A stretch of DNA of 42,677 nt from Campylobacterota bacterium. Lineage in GTDB: Bacteria > Campylobacterota > Campylobacteria > Campylobacterales > Sulfurospirillaceae. Each line of letters opens with the position of its first letter. Within the stretch, counting starts at the first letter, position 1. Below the pieces are notes generated by a model that saw only the letters and a list, made by a program, of their open reading frames with translations, searched no databases and had not been told where the DNA came from. Shown here piece after piece: positions 19,375 to 28,317 of the stretch. The DNA lies in contig JAADIZ010000054.1 in assembly GCA_013151055.1 (NCBI GenBank), positions 1 through 42,677 of the forward strand, in the 5' to 3' direction. The position numbers and the translations under genes are program-made.

Positions 19375-20250
19375 ATGAGTAGGGTATTGATTTTTTTTAC
19401 ATTGTTACAAATTGGAATTTTTGCAGCAGAGCCTTCTGTATATGGAGCAGGGAACTTAAATAGTGCAAATCCATACGGCTTAAGCCCTAGCGAAAAGAAA
19501 ATTGTTCAAAATTCTAAAGACATAAAAAGTTTACAAAAAAAGATAAGATTTTTAACTCTACAATATAGTAGCATACAAGAAAAATTTGATGGTCTAAGAT
19601 CAATTGCTGAGTCTATAAATAACAAAATAGGTAAAATTGACAAAAATAGATTTTCGCAAAAAGAAGAGATTTTAGCACTTAAAAAAAGTTTGAGTGACAA
19701 TCTTGACTTGCAAAATACAAATCAAGAAAAAGTTAAAAGTGTATTGTCTGAACTAAGCTCACTTATAGATTCAATCAATACAAATTATATATCAAAACAG
19801 CAATTTGACGAATTAACACAAAAACAACAAGATTTTCAAAATAAAATAGAAAAAAGATTTACAAAATTAGAAAGTGCTAGAAAAGAGAGTATTCTATCCT
19901 CAAAAAGTGGCTCTCAACTATTAAAAGAAGCAAATAAGTATTTTAAAAAAAGATCATACGAAAATGCTAAGATAAGATTTCAAAGATTAGTAAAAATAAA
20001 CTATAAACCAGCGACAAGTAATTATATGCTCGGTGAAATAGCTTATCGATTAAAATTATATAAAAATGCTATACAATACTATAAAAAGAGTATATCTCTG
20101 TATGACAAGGCGTCATTTACTCCAATACTTTTATATCACACAGGTATATCATTGAGTAAACTCAATAAAAATAGTGAAGCAAGAAATTTTTTCACTGCAC
20201 TTAAAACTAATTATCCAAATTCAAAAGAAGCCAAAGCTTTAAAGAAATAG
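19375..20250 (+). CDS. cpoB: Tol-Pal associated protein CpoB/YbgF (coiled coil + TPR)
   Basis: Signal peptide, coiled coil, C-terminal TPRs (ANKYFKKRSYENAKIRFQRLV), position after pal. Confidence 0.85.
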   Translation: MSRVLIFFTLLQIGIFAAEPSVYGAGNLNSANPYGLSPSEKKIVQNSKDIKSLQKKIRFLTLQYSSIQEKFDGLRSIAESINNKIGKIDKNRFSQKEEILALKKSLSDNLDLQNTNQEKVKSVLSELSSLIDSINTNYISKQQFDELTQKQQDFQNKIEKRFTKLESARKESILSSKSGSQLLKEANKYFKKRSYENAKIRFQRLVKINYKPATSNYMLGEIAYRLKLYKNAIQYYKKSISLYDKASFTPILLYHTGISLSKLNKNSEARNFFTALKTNYPNSKEAKALKK

Positions 20251-20350
20251 AAGCTTAAAATTGTGGTACTCTTAATTTAATTTATATCTCTAAGGCAGTA
20301 TAAAAACAAAATATGTTAGAATAGTTTGTTTATATAAGCAAGGAGATTTA

Positions 20351-20935
20351 ATGTCTATAAGCGAAAATCAAGTTGTTTCTATCCAATATGAATTAAAAGA
20401 TGCTGACAGTGGCGAGGTTTTAGATTCAAATTTAAATGCTGCTCCACTCTCATTTATAGTTGGAAAGGGACAAATAATCCCAGGTTTAGAGAGCGAAGTA
20501 TTAAAACTTTCTCTCAATGATACATCAGATGTAAAAGTTTCTGCTAAAGAAGCATATGGTGAGTATGATGAAAAAGCAGTGCAAACATTGCCAAAAGAGC
20601 AATTTGCAGGATTGGAATTAACTGAAGGTATGACACTTTACGGACAAGGTGAAGATGGCGGTACGGTTCAAGTTACAGTAAAAAGTTTTGATGACGAAAA
20701 TGTAAATGTAGATTTTAACCATCCATTAGCTGGAAAAGATTTATTATTTGCATTAAGCGTTACTGAAGTTAGAGATGCGACTGCACAGGAGTTAACACAA
20801 GGATATGTTGGCACCCCTGAAGGTGGTGGTTGCGGATGTGGATCAGGTGACAGTTGTCACGATACAGAAGATGATACACAAAAAGACTCTTGTTGCTCAA
20901 CTGACAGTAGTAGCGGCGGGTGTTGTGGCTCATAG
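20351..20935 (+). CDS. slyD: FKBP-type peptidyl-prolyl isomerase SlyD with Cys-rich tail
   Basis: FKBP motifs plus IF domain VNVDFNHPLAGKDLLFALSVTEVRDAT; C-terminal GGGCGCGSGDSCH...CCSTDSSSGGCCGS. Confidence 0.93.
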   Translation: MSISENQVVSIQYELKDADSGEVLDSNLNAAPLSFIVGKGQIIPGLESEVLKLSLNDTSDVKVSAKEAYGEYDEKAVQTLPKEQFAGLELTEGMTLYGQGEDGGTVQVTVKSFDDENVNVDFNHPLAGKDLLFALSVTEVRDATAQELTQGYVGTPEGGGCGCGSGDSCHDTEDDTQKDSCCSTDSSSGGCCGS

Positions 20936-21677
20936 AGATTTTATTGCAAAATCCAGGGCTTCGAAAGAAGCCCTAAAGTCAGTCAATTTACTTAAAAGTT
21001 TAAATCTTAATGCCTTGATTATCGGAGAGAGAGGTGTTGGAAAAAAAACTCTTGCTAGATATGCTTTTGACGCTCCGATTAGTGATGGCTCTATGTTAAA
21101 TGAACTCATTAAGGCATTAGAGCTAAATGATAAATTAATTATCAAAAATTTTGATAAAATCAGCAACTTTGATAAAATAAAAAAAGCAATAGAAGTAAAT
21201 AATAATAAAATAATTGCAACTGCAAAAAGCTCTATTGACAGTAGAATCGAAGATGATTTTTTTAGTATAAAAATCCAACTTCCTCCCCTAAGCCAAAGAG
21301 CTGAAGATGTACAGCAATTTATTAAAATATTTTATAAAGAAGCAAAAGAAATTTTTGGTGATCAATCTTATGATTTAGATTTAGATGATATAAAAGTAGA
21401 TTTGAGTAAAAATATATACTCTCTAAAAAGATCTATTTATATAGCGTACATGAATTGTACTTTAAACCAAGATGACATAGAAAACATACTAGAAGTTTTT
21501 TTATTTTATAAATTAGGAACAGGCAATGACTACAGAGAACTGCTCCCTTTATTTGATATACCACTTATAAAAAGTGGATTTAAGAAGTATGGTTCGCAAT
21601 TAGCTATAAGTAAAGCATTAGGTTTAAATAGAAACACACTTAGAAAAAAGATAAATGAATACAAACTAGAAGGATGA
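20925..21677 (+). CDS. Atypical AAA+ / Fis-type HTH protein resembling a reduced sigma54-activator
   Basis: IIGERGVGKKTLARYAF Walker A; IQLPPLSQRAEDVQQFIKIFY; C-terminal AISKALGLNRNTLRKKINEYKLEG Fis HTH; GTG 20925 preferred (ORF-track start lies inside slyD). Confidence 0.75.
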   Translation: MAHRDFIAKSRASKEALKSVNLLKSLNLNALIIGERGVGKKTLARYAFDAPISDGSMLNELIKALELNDKLIIKNFDKISNFDKIKKAIEVNNNKIIATAKSSIDSRIEDDFFSIKIQLPPLSQRAEDVQQFIKIFYKEAKEIFGDQSYDLDLDDIKVDLSKNIYSLKRSIYIAYMNCTLNQDDIENILEVFLFYKLGTGNDYRELLPLFDIPLIKSGFKKYGSQLAISKALGLNRNTLRKKINEYKLEG

Positions 21678-21679
21678 TG

Positions 21680-22603
21680 ATGAATTTTGCTGGTATATTC
21701 CCTGGACAAGGAAGCCAAAAAATTGGCATGGGAAAAGATTTTTTTGATAATTCAAAACTTGCAAGAGAAATGTTTGAAAAAGCTAGTGATCGACTGGATA
21801 TTGATTTTGAAAAACTTTTATTTGAGCAAAATGACAAGCTAGAATTGACGCAATTTACACAACCAGCAATTTTGCTTGTAAGCTCTATCGCTTATAAATT
21901 ATTTGCGTCCATAAGTGCGATGGAGCCAAGATATTTACTTGGGCATTCATTAGGTGAATTTTCCGCTTTAGTTGCTACTGGTGCACTGAATTATCTTGAT
22001 GCTGTTGAGTTAGTCTATAACAGAGGTAAACTCATGAGTGAAGCTTGCAAAGGGCAAAATGCTGGTATGATGGCACTTCTTGGATTGAGTGATGAAAAAA
22101 CTCAAAATTTAGTGGGTTTAGCACAAGAGAACGGAAAAAAGATATGGGTAGCAAATTATAATTGTGACGGGCAAATAGTTATAGCTGGAAACAAAGATGA
22201 TCTTATAAAAATGGAATCGGTTTTTAAAGAAAATGGTGCTAAAAGAGCAATTTTACTCAATATGTCTGTGGCTAGCCATTGTCCATTACTGCAGAGTGCT
22301 CAAGCAAAATTAAATGAATTTTTGAATAATTTTGTTAAAGAAAATTTTCACAAAGAAGTCATATCAAATGTAACAGCAAAGGCTTACAATACAAAAAGAG
22401 ATGCAATTAATTTTTTAAGTGATCAGCTTGTAAAACCTGTGCTTTACAAACAATCTATCCGAAATATTGAAAATGAGGTAGAAAAATTCATAGAATTTGG
22501 TGGAAGTGTTCTTAAGGGAATAAATAGAAAAGTAACCAAAACTCCAACTTTATCCATCGTTGACATGGCTAGCTTAGAAGTGGCTATATCAGAGTTAAAA
22601 TGA
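21680..22603 (+). CDS. fabD: Malonyl-CoA:ACP transacylase (start among ATGs 21677-21683)
   Basis: FAGIFPGQGSQKIGMGKDF, YLLGHSLGEFSALVATGAL. Confidence 0.95.
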   Translation: MNFAGIFPGQGSQKIGMGKDFFDNSKLAREMFEKASDRLDIDFEKLLFEQNDKLELTQFTQPAILLVSSIAYKLFASISAMEPRYLLGHSLGEFSALVATGALNYLDAVELVYNRGKLMSEACKGQNAGMMALLGLSDEKTQNLVGLAQENGKKIWVANYNCDGQIVIAGNKDDLIKMESVFKENGAKRAILLNMSVASHCPLLQSAQAKLNEFLNNFVKENFHKEVISNVTAKAYNTKRDAINFLSDQLVKPVLYKQSIRNIENEVEKFIEFGGSVLKGINRKVTKTPTLSIVDMASLEVAISELK

Positions 22604-23361
22604 AAGTTATTTTAGCCCAAATTTCACCAAAACTTAAAAAAATAACACCAAAGGATTTTGCTAAATATCTAAAAGACATTAAAGAAGATGTGGATTTGGT
22701 TATTTTCCCAGAGTTAGCCTTAAATGGCTATTTGCTAAAAGATGCAGTTTTTGAAGATGCATATAGCTTGGATGAAATAGAAGAATTTGCAAAACTTTCA
22801 GATAAATATGACTTGGTTTTTGGTGCTGTTTCAAAAGTAGGTCATAAATTTTTCAATAGTGCCTTTTATTGTTCAGATAAAAAAATAATCTTTACACATA
22901 ATAAAACGGCACTTCCAAATTATGGTCTTTTCCAAGAAGCAAGATTTTTTTTCAAGGGCGAAAGTGTGAACTCTTTTCAAAGCAGACTAGGAGACACATT
23001 TGTAGTAATTTGTGAAGAACTTTATAATGCCAATATAATAGCAAAAATTTCAAGCAAAAAACCAGATACAGTCATAGTTATATCAAATTCACCAGCAAGA
23101 GGATTTGAAGATGATGGACTTTTAATACAAAAACAGTGGAATTCCCTTTTGGGGACGACCGCACTTTTAAGTGGAGCAAATATACTATTTGTAAATAGAG
23201 TAGGATTTGAAGATGGTTTGGGTTTTTGGGGAGGTTCTTGCGCCTTGTCTCCGAAAGCACAAGTTATAAAATGTGCAAAATTATTTGAGCAAGAAAATTT
23301 GGTGATTAATATAGATGCAAAATTATCACAAACACAAAAATACTTACTAAGAGAATACTAA
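22600..23361 (+). CDS. Carbon-nitrogen hydrolase (nitrilase superfamily)
   Basis: VDLVIFPELALNGYLLKD, HNKTALPNYGLFQEARFF, VVICEELYN (Glu-Lys-Cys triad). Confidence 0.85.
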   Translation: MKVILAQISPKLKKITPKDFAKYLKDIKEDVDLVIFPELALNGYLLKDAVFEDAYSLDEIEEFAKLSDKYDLVFGAVSKVGHKFFNSAFYCSDKKIIFTHNKTALPNYGLFQEARFFFKGESVNSFQSRLGDTFVVICEELYNANIIAKISSKKPDTVIVISNSPARGFEDDGLLIQKQWNSLLGTTALLSGANILFVNRVGFEDGLGFWGGSCALSPKAQVIKCAKLFEQENLVINIDAKLSQTQKYLLREY

Positions 23362-23372
23362 CTGGAGAAAAA

Positions 23373-24074
23373 ATGAAAATAGCTATTATGGGTGCTATGC
23401 CCGAAGAAATCGAGCCATTACTAGAGTACTTTGGCAAATATAAAACTATAGAGTATGCAAAAAATAAATTTTACACTTTAGACTATAAGGGAAGCGAAAT
23501 TGTTATAGCATATAGCAAAATAGGCAAAGTAAATGCAACCATCACAGCAACAACTTTGATAGAAAAATTTGGGTGTGAAAAGTTACTTTTTAGTGGAGTA
23601 GCAGGTGCAATTGCTAGTAGCCTAAAAGTTGGTGACTTGGTGATTGCTACAAAATTATCACAGCATGACTTAGATATCACAGCTTTTGGACATCCTTATG
23701 GTTATGTTCCTGAGGGTTCAGTTTATGAGGAAGCTGATAAAGAGTTGATAAAAATTGCAAAATCTGTAGCTTTAAAAGAGGGCATAGAGTTGATAGAAAC
23801 CATAATAGCCACGGGTGATCAGTTTATTTGCGAGGTAGAGAAAAAAGATTGGATTCAAAAAACTTTTGATGCTGGAGCTTTAGAGATGGAAGGAGCTGCA
23901 GTGGCACTTGTTTGTAATGCTCTTGATGTTCCCTTTTTCATACTGCGTTCAATAAGTGATGCGGCTGATATGGATGCAAGTTTTAGTTTTGATGAATTTT
24001 TGGAATCTTCTGCAAAAATATCTGCAAAATTTATAATTTCTATGATTGAGAGCATAATTGATAAAACTAAGTAA
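23373..24074 (+). CDS. mtnN: 5'-methylthioadenosine/S-adenosylhomocysteine nucleosidase family
   Basis: MKIAIMGAMPEEIEPLL, FSGVAGAIASSLKVGDLVIATKLSQHDLD, ALEMEGAAVALVC. Confidence 0.93.
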   Translation: MKIAIMGAMPEEIEPLLEYFGKYKTIEYAKNKFYTLDYKGSEIVIAYSKIGKVNATITATTLIEKFGCEKLLFSGVAGAIASSLKVGDLVIATKLSQHDLDITAFGHPYGYVPEGSVYEEADKELIKIAKSVALKEGIELIETIIATGDQFICEVEKKDWIQKTFDAGALEMEGAAVALVCNALDVPFFILRSISDAADMDASFSFDEFLESSAKISAKFIISMIESIIDKTK

Positions 24075-24810
24075 AAAACTTTTAAGGATAACAGGCAGAG
24101 CAAATGCCAGATATCATCTTATTAAAGAGGGCGACAAGATACTTTTAGGGCTTAGTGGCGGTAAAGATTCACTTTGTTTAGCTCATGTCTTAAAGCATAT
24201 GCAAAGGGTTGCTCCTTTTAAATTTGAGTTTAAAGCAGTTACGATTGCCTATGGCATGGGTGAGGATTTAAAAATTTTAGAGCAACATTGTGCTGTTCAT
24301 GATATTCCTTATGAAATTTATGATACAAAAATTTATGATTTAGCAAAAGATAAGATACGCAAAAACTCTTCATTTTGTAGTTTTTTCTCAAGAATGAGAA
24401 GAGGGGCTATGTATAGCTATGCACAAAAAAATGGATTTAATAAATTAGCTCTCGCTCATCATTTAGATGACGCCGTAGAGAGTTTTTTTATGAATTTTTC
24501 TTACAATGGAGCACTTCGCTCAATGCCACCAATTTATAAAGCTAAAAATGGATTAGAAGTTATTCGTCCTTTTATACATGTAAGAGAAAGGCAATTGAGT
24601 GACCAAGCAGCGGAAGCTAATATGCCTTTGATTGGGGATGAGGCATGTCCTAGCATGAGGTTTGATGTTAAAATGCCAGTTGCGAGAGCAAAAACAAAGA
24701 AAATGTTAGCAAAAATGGAAGAAGAAAATCATGAGCTTTTTACATCTTTGAGAAAATCTTTTGAGAATATAAACCTATCTAGTTTTTGCGAGGATAAATA
24801 TATTCAATAA
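24058..24810 (+). CDS. TtcA-family PP-loop tRNA-thiolation-like protein (start uncertain)
   Basis: LLGLSGGKDSLCL PP-loop, SRMRRGAMYSYA, LAHHLDDAVESFFMN. Confidence 0.82.
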   Translation: MIKLSKKLLRITGRANARYHLIKEGDKILLGLSGGKDSLCLAHVLKHMQRVAPFKFEFKAVTIAYGMGEDLKILEQHCAVHDIPYEIYDTKIYDLAKDKIRKNSSFCSFFSRMRRGAMYSYAQKNGFNKLALAHHLDDAVESFFMNFSYNGALRSMPPIYKAKNGLEVIRPFIHVRERQLSDQAAEANMPLIGDEACPSMRFDVKMPVARAKTKKMLAKMEEENHELFTSLRKSFENINLSSFCEDKYIQ

Positions 24811-25798
24811 TCTTTTTTGCACCATTTGGACTTATTATTTTCTTTAAATCTTTGGATATTTTTTTCAAATCTAGCTTTTGGATTTCTTGTAAGATATTTT
24901 TCTCATCAATTTCATTTTCTCTTTTTAATAGGGCTATCTTTTTATCTGCTAACATTTTTGCATTATAGTATTGATGATCACCTGCTGCGTATGGATAAGG
25001 AATAAATAAAGAAGGGATGGCAAGTGAGCAAAGTTCCCATAAAGTGCTAGCACCAGATCTGCTTATGGCAAAATCAGCTTGTGAGATTTTATCTATTAGA
25101 TTTTTACTAAAATCAAAAACATCTGCATCTATACTGTTTTGTTTGTAAAAATCTTTGATTTTATCAAAATCATTTTTTCCGCATTGGTGTATGATTTTGA
25201 TACCTTTTTCATCCAATTGCTTTGCTAAGGCAAGGGCAAGGTTATTTATAGCAGTTGAGCCTTGACTCCCACCTAAAAAAATGATAGTTTTTAATTCTGA
25301 GATATCTTTTCTTTTGTCAAAAAATATTTTATTGACGGGATAATCTTTTATTTTGCTATCTTTCTCATAAGAGCTGAAAAATTCTTTTGAGAATGGTTTT
25401 AAGAGTCTGTTTAGTTTTCCTATTGTTGCATTTTGCTCGTGTATATAAAGATTTACACCACTAAATATAGTAGCCAAAGAAGCAGGAGCAGCTGAATAAC
25501 CACCTACGCAAATGAGATTCTTAATATGATGTTTTTTAAATATATCTTTACACACAAAAGAGGATTTTATTATGTCGCTTAGTGCCAAAATCTTTTTGAA
25601 TCCTTTTTTATTTACAACTCCTTGTGAAGTTAAAAAATATTTTCGTGAAAAACCATCTTCATTTTCAAACCAAGCTTTATCTTGTCCTTTTGTTGAGCCT
25701 ATATAAATAGGGTTAATTCCTCTATTATTTAGTTCATTTTTAAGTGCTTTTGCTATTGCTAAATGTCCGCCAGTACCGCCTCCTGTGATGGCGATCAT
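24779..25798 (-). CDS. murG: UDP-GlcNAc:undecaprenyl-PP-MurNAc-pentapeptide transferase
   Basis: IAITGGGTGGHLAIAKAL, HEQNATIGKLNRLL, FLGGSQGSTAINNL, SRSGASTLWEL. Confidence 0.96.
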   Translation of the reverse strand: MIAITGGGTGGHLAIAKALKNELNNRGINPIYIGSTKGQDKAWFENEDGFSRKYFLTSQGVVNKKGFKKILALSDIIKSSFVCKDIFKKHHIKNLICVGGYSAAPASLATIFSGVNLYIHEQNATIGKLNRLLKPFSKEFFSSYEKDSKIKDYPVNKIFFDKRKDISELKTIIFLGGSQGSTAINNLALALAKQLDEKGIKIIHQCGKNDFDKIKDFYKQNSIDADVFDFSKNLIDKISQADFAISRSGASTLWELCSLAIPSLFIPYPYAAGDHQYYNAKMLADKKIALLKRENEIDEKNILQEIQKLDLKKISKDLKKIISPNGAKKIIEYIYPRKN

Positions 25799-26958
25799 GA
25801 TGAAGATGTCTTTTTGCTTACCATAAGAGTCATGCCAATTCCTATACTTAAAGCCAAAATAGAGCTTCCCCCGTAACTCAAAAAAGGAACCGCGATACCT
25901 TTTATAGGTGTTAATGAAGTTATTCCGTAAGCATTCATTAGAAATGAAAATACTATCAGCAATCCAATTCCAAGAGAAAAAAGGTAATATACTCTATTTT
26001 CACTTCGGCTTGAAATTCTAAAAATTCTATATATAATCAAAAATATCGCAAGAGTAATAATAAAAATTCCAATAAATCCTATCTCTTCAGCGATTCCTGC
26101 TAAAACAAAATCTGTATGTATTTCACTTAAAAATCCTAGTTTAAACGAGCCAGAACCAATGCCTTGCCCAAAAAAACCTCCATGATTTATAGCATTTAAA
26201 GAATTTGATATTTGATAAGGCTCAGGTGCATTTTCAACCCTCAAAGATTTAGCTAGCCCTTCTGGAAAGATAGACAAAACCATATTTTGAATTGTAGCCC
26301 ACCATATTTTTATCCTTAAAATCCTATGCTCAGATGTAAAAATTGCTACTAAAAAAACTATAATAGAAAAGCCAATAGAAATCATAAACAATTTCTTGCT
26401 AGTTCCTGCAAAAAATGCCATAACTGCAAGTGTGAGAGCTAAAACAACAACCTGCCCAAGGTCATTTTGTATAACAGCTATGAGATAAATCACAAGTATA
26501 AATACTGCAACATAAGGGAGTATGATTTGTAACTCTTCTTTTAGGGATTTCTTTTTTTCGTCTAATTTTCTAGCAAAACTCCAAGCTAAAAAATAGACAA
26601 AACCAATTTTAAAAAACTCTACAGGTGCAAATGAAAAACCAGGTAGCCTTATCCATCTTTTTGCCCCGCCAGCACTAGTTACTAAACTATCTGGAAGAAA
26701 GTGCATGATGCCCATTAGAAATAGACAAATAAAAAATATACTGAAGCCGATGAAAGTCAAACTTTTTTCTGGGTTTAGTTGAGATAATCCCCACATAATT
26801 AAAATTGAAAACATTCCTACGCTAAATTGCCTTATAAAAAAATGATATGGTGAGTAATTGAAGTAGATATTTGCATAAACAGGCAAAGATAATGAAAAAA
26901 TGATACCTACAAATATGCAAAATGAAACTAATATAAATAGTGTTTTATCCGCTGACAT
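25795..26958 (-). CDS. ftsW: Lipid II polymerase FtsW/RodA (SEDS family)
   Basis: GGAKRWIRLPGFSFAPVEFFKIGFV, QNDLGQVVVLAL, PFLSYGGSSILALSIGIG; adjacent to murG. Confidence 0.93.
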   Translation of the reverse strand: MSADKTLFILVSFCIFVGIIFSLSLPVYANIYFNYSPYHFFIRQFSVGMFSILIMWGLSQLNPEKSLTFIGFSIFFICLFLMGIMHFLPDSLVTSAGGAKRWIRLPGFSFAPVEFFKIGFVYFLAWSFARKLDEKKKSLKEELQIILPYVAVFILVIYLIAVIQNDLGQVVVLALTLAVMAFFAGTSKKLFMISIGFSIIVFLVAIFTSEHRILRIKIWWATIQNMVLSIFPEGLAKSLRVENAPEPYQISNSLNAINHGGFFGQGIGSGSFKLGFLSEIHTDFVLAGIAEEIGFIGIFIITLAIFLIIYRIFRISSRSENRVYYLFSLGIGLLIVFSFLMNAYGITSLTPIKGIAVPFLSYGGSSILALSIGIGMTLMVSKKTSSS

Positions 26959-27018
26959 AATTCTCTTTTTTTATGACTATTTTACACAAAGTTGAGTAAA
27001 AATCTGCTTGTTGAAAAA

Positions 27019-27032
27019 GGAATGATTTTTGC
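27019..27032 (+). promoter_or_regulatory. Putative sigma54 promoter (-24/-12) of flgB operon
   Basis: aaGGAATGATTTTTGCtt, GG-N10-GC spacing, 34 bp upstream of flgB ATG. Confidence 0.75.
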
Positions 27033-27066
27033 TTCAAATTAAACAAATTTAGAAAATGAGGTCAAA

Positions 27067-27498
27067 ATGTCTTTCGAAATAAGCAAATCCTATGATTTAC
27101 TAGCTGAGGGAATGGGTGCAAGAGCTATGAGACAAGAGTTGATAGCTAGCAATATAGCAAATATAGATACCCCTTTTTATAAGGCAAGAGATATAGATTT
27201 TGAAACTGCTTTGAGCCAAAAAGCAAAAGAAGTTTTTGGTGTGCATGATTTCAAAAAATTACAAATGGCAAGAACAAACTCCCTAGATTTAAAAGGATAT
27301 AGTGAAATCGACGACAAAAAAGCCACTATTTATCTAAGGGATGGACAAACTCAAAGAAATGACGGAAACACAGTTGACCTTGATGTTGAAACAACAGAAT
27401 TAAGTAAAAATGCAATAATGTACAATGCCCTAACAGCGGCTCTTAAAAAAGATAGTTTGATTTTTAAAAGTGTACTTAATGCATCAGCGAAAGTTTAG
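27067..27498 (+). CDS. flgB: Flagellar basal-body rod protein FlgB
   Basis: ELIASNIANIDTPFYKARDIDFETAL. Confidence 0.95.
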   Translation: MSFEISKSYDLLAEGMGARAMRQELIASNIANIDTPFYKARDIDFETALSQKAKEVFGVHDFKKLQMARTNSLDLKGYSEIDDKKATIYLRDGQTQRNDGNTVDLDVETTELSKNAIMYNALTAALKKDSLIFKSVLNASAKV

Positions 27499-27507
27499 GA
27501 GTAAAAA

Positions 27508-28002
27508 ATGGCATTTTTAAGTGATTTTGATATAAGCGGATATGGGCTTTCGGCTCAAAGATTTAGAATGAATATCATTAGCTCAAACATAGCTAACGCA
27601 AATACTACAAGAACAAGTGAAGGTGGACCATATCAAAGAAGAGAAGTTATATTTAAAGCACATAATTTTGATAAAACTCTAAACAATGAGATAAATAGTA
27701 ACAATAATATGCTAAAATATGACAATCCATTAGGAGATTCGGTTTTGCAAGAAAATGCAAATCCTGCTATAATGAGTGTTGTTGTGGATAAAGTAGTCAG
27801 AGATGAAAGTCCTTTTAAGATGAAGTACGACCCATCTAGCCCTGATGCAAACAAAGAAGGATATGTAGCTTATCCAAATATAAACCCAGTCATAGAAATG
27901 GCCGATTTAATAGAAGCAACAAGAGCTTACCAAGCAAATGTTGCCGCGTTTCAGAGTGCAAAAAATATGGCACAAAGTGCTATAGATATTTTAAGAGGAT
28001 AG
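27508..28002 (+). CDS. flgC: Flagellar basal-body rod protein FlgC
   Basis: LSAQRFRMNIISSNIANANTTRTSEGGPYQRREVIF; VAYPNINPVIEMADLIEATRAYQANVAAFQSAKNMAQSAIDILR. Confidence 0.96.
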   Translation: MAFLSDFDISGYGLSAQRFRMNIISSNIANANTTRTSEGGPYQRREVIFKAHNFDKTLNNEINSNNNMLKYDNPLGDSVLQENANPAIMSVVVDKVVRDESPFKMKYDPSSPDANKEGYVAYPNINPVIEMADLIEATRAYQANVAAFQSAKNMAQSAIDILRG

Positions 28003-28006
28003 ATAA

Positions 28007-28300
28007 ATGCAAAATAGTCTTGATAAAATCTCATCATTATTAAACAATACAAATACTAAAACAAGCGTTGCAAAAAGTGGTGGAGATTTTTCAAAAGTAT
28101 TAGAAAATAGTCTTAGCGAAGTAAATAAATTGCAACAAAATAGTGATAAAGCTATGGCTGATATGGCAACAGGTGAAGTGAAAGATTTGCATCAAGCTGC
28201 AATTGCTATAGACAAAGCAGAACTTAGTATGAAGATGATGCTAGAAGTAAGGAATAAAGCTCTTAATGCCTATAAAGAGATAGCTAGAACTCAGATTTAG
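28007..28300 (+). CDS. fliE: Flagellar hook-basal body protein FliE
   Basis: IDKAELSMKMMLEVRNKALNAYKEIARTQI. Confidence 0.95.
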   Translation: MQNSLDKISSLLNNTNTKTSVAKSGGDFSKVLENSLSEVNKLQQNSDKAMADMATGEVKDLHQAAIAIDKAELSMKMMLEVRNKALNAYKEIARTQI

Positions 28301-28317
28301 AATTTGGTAATTTCTTC

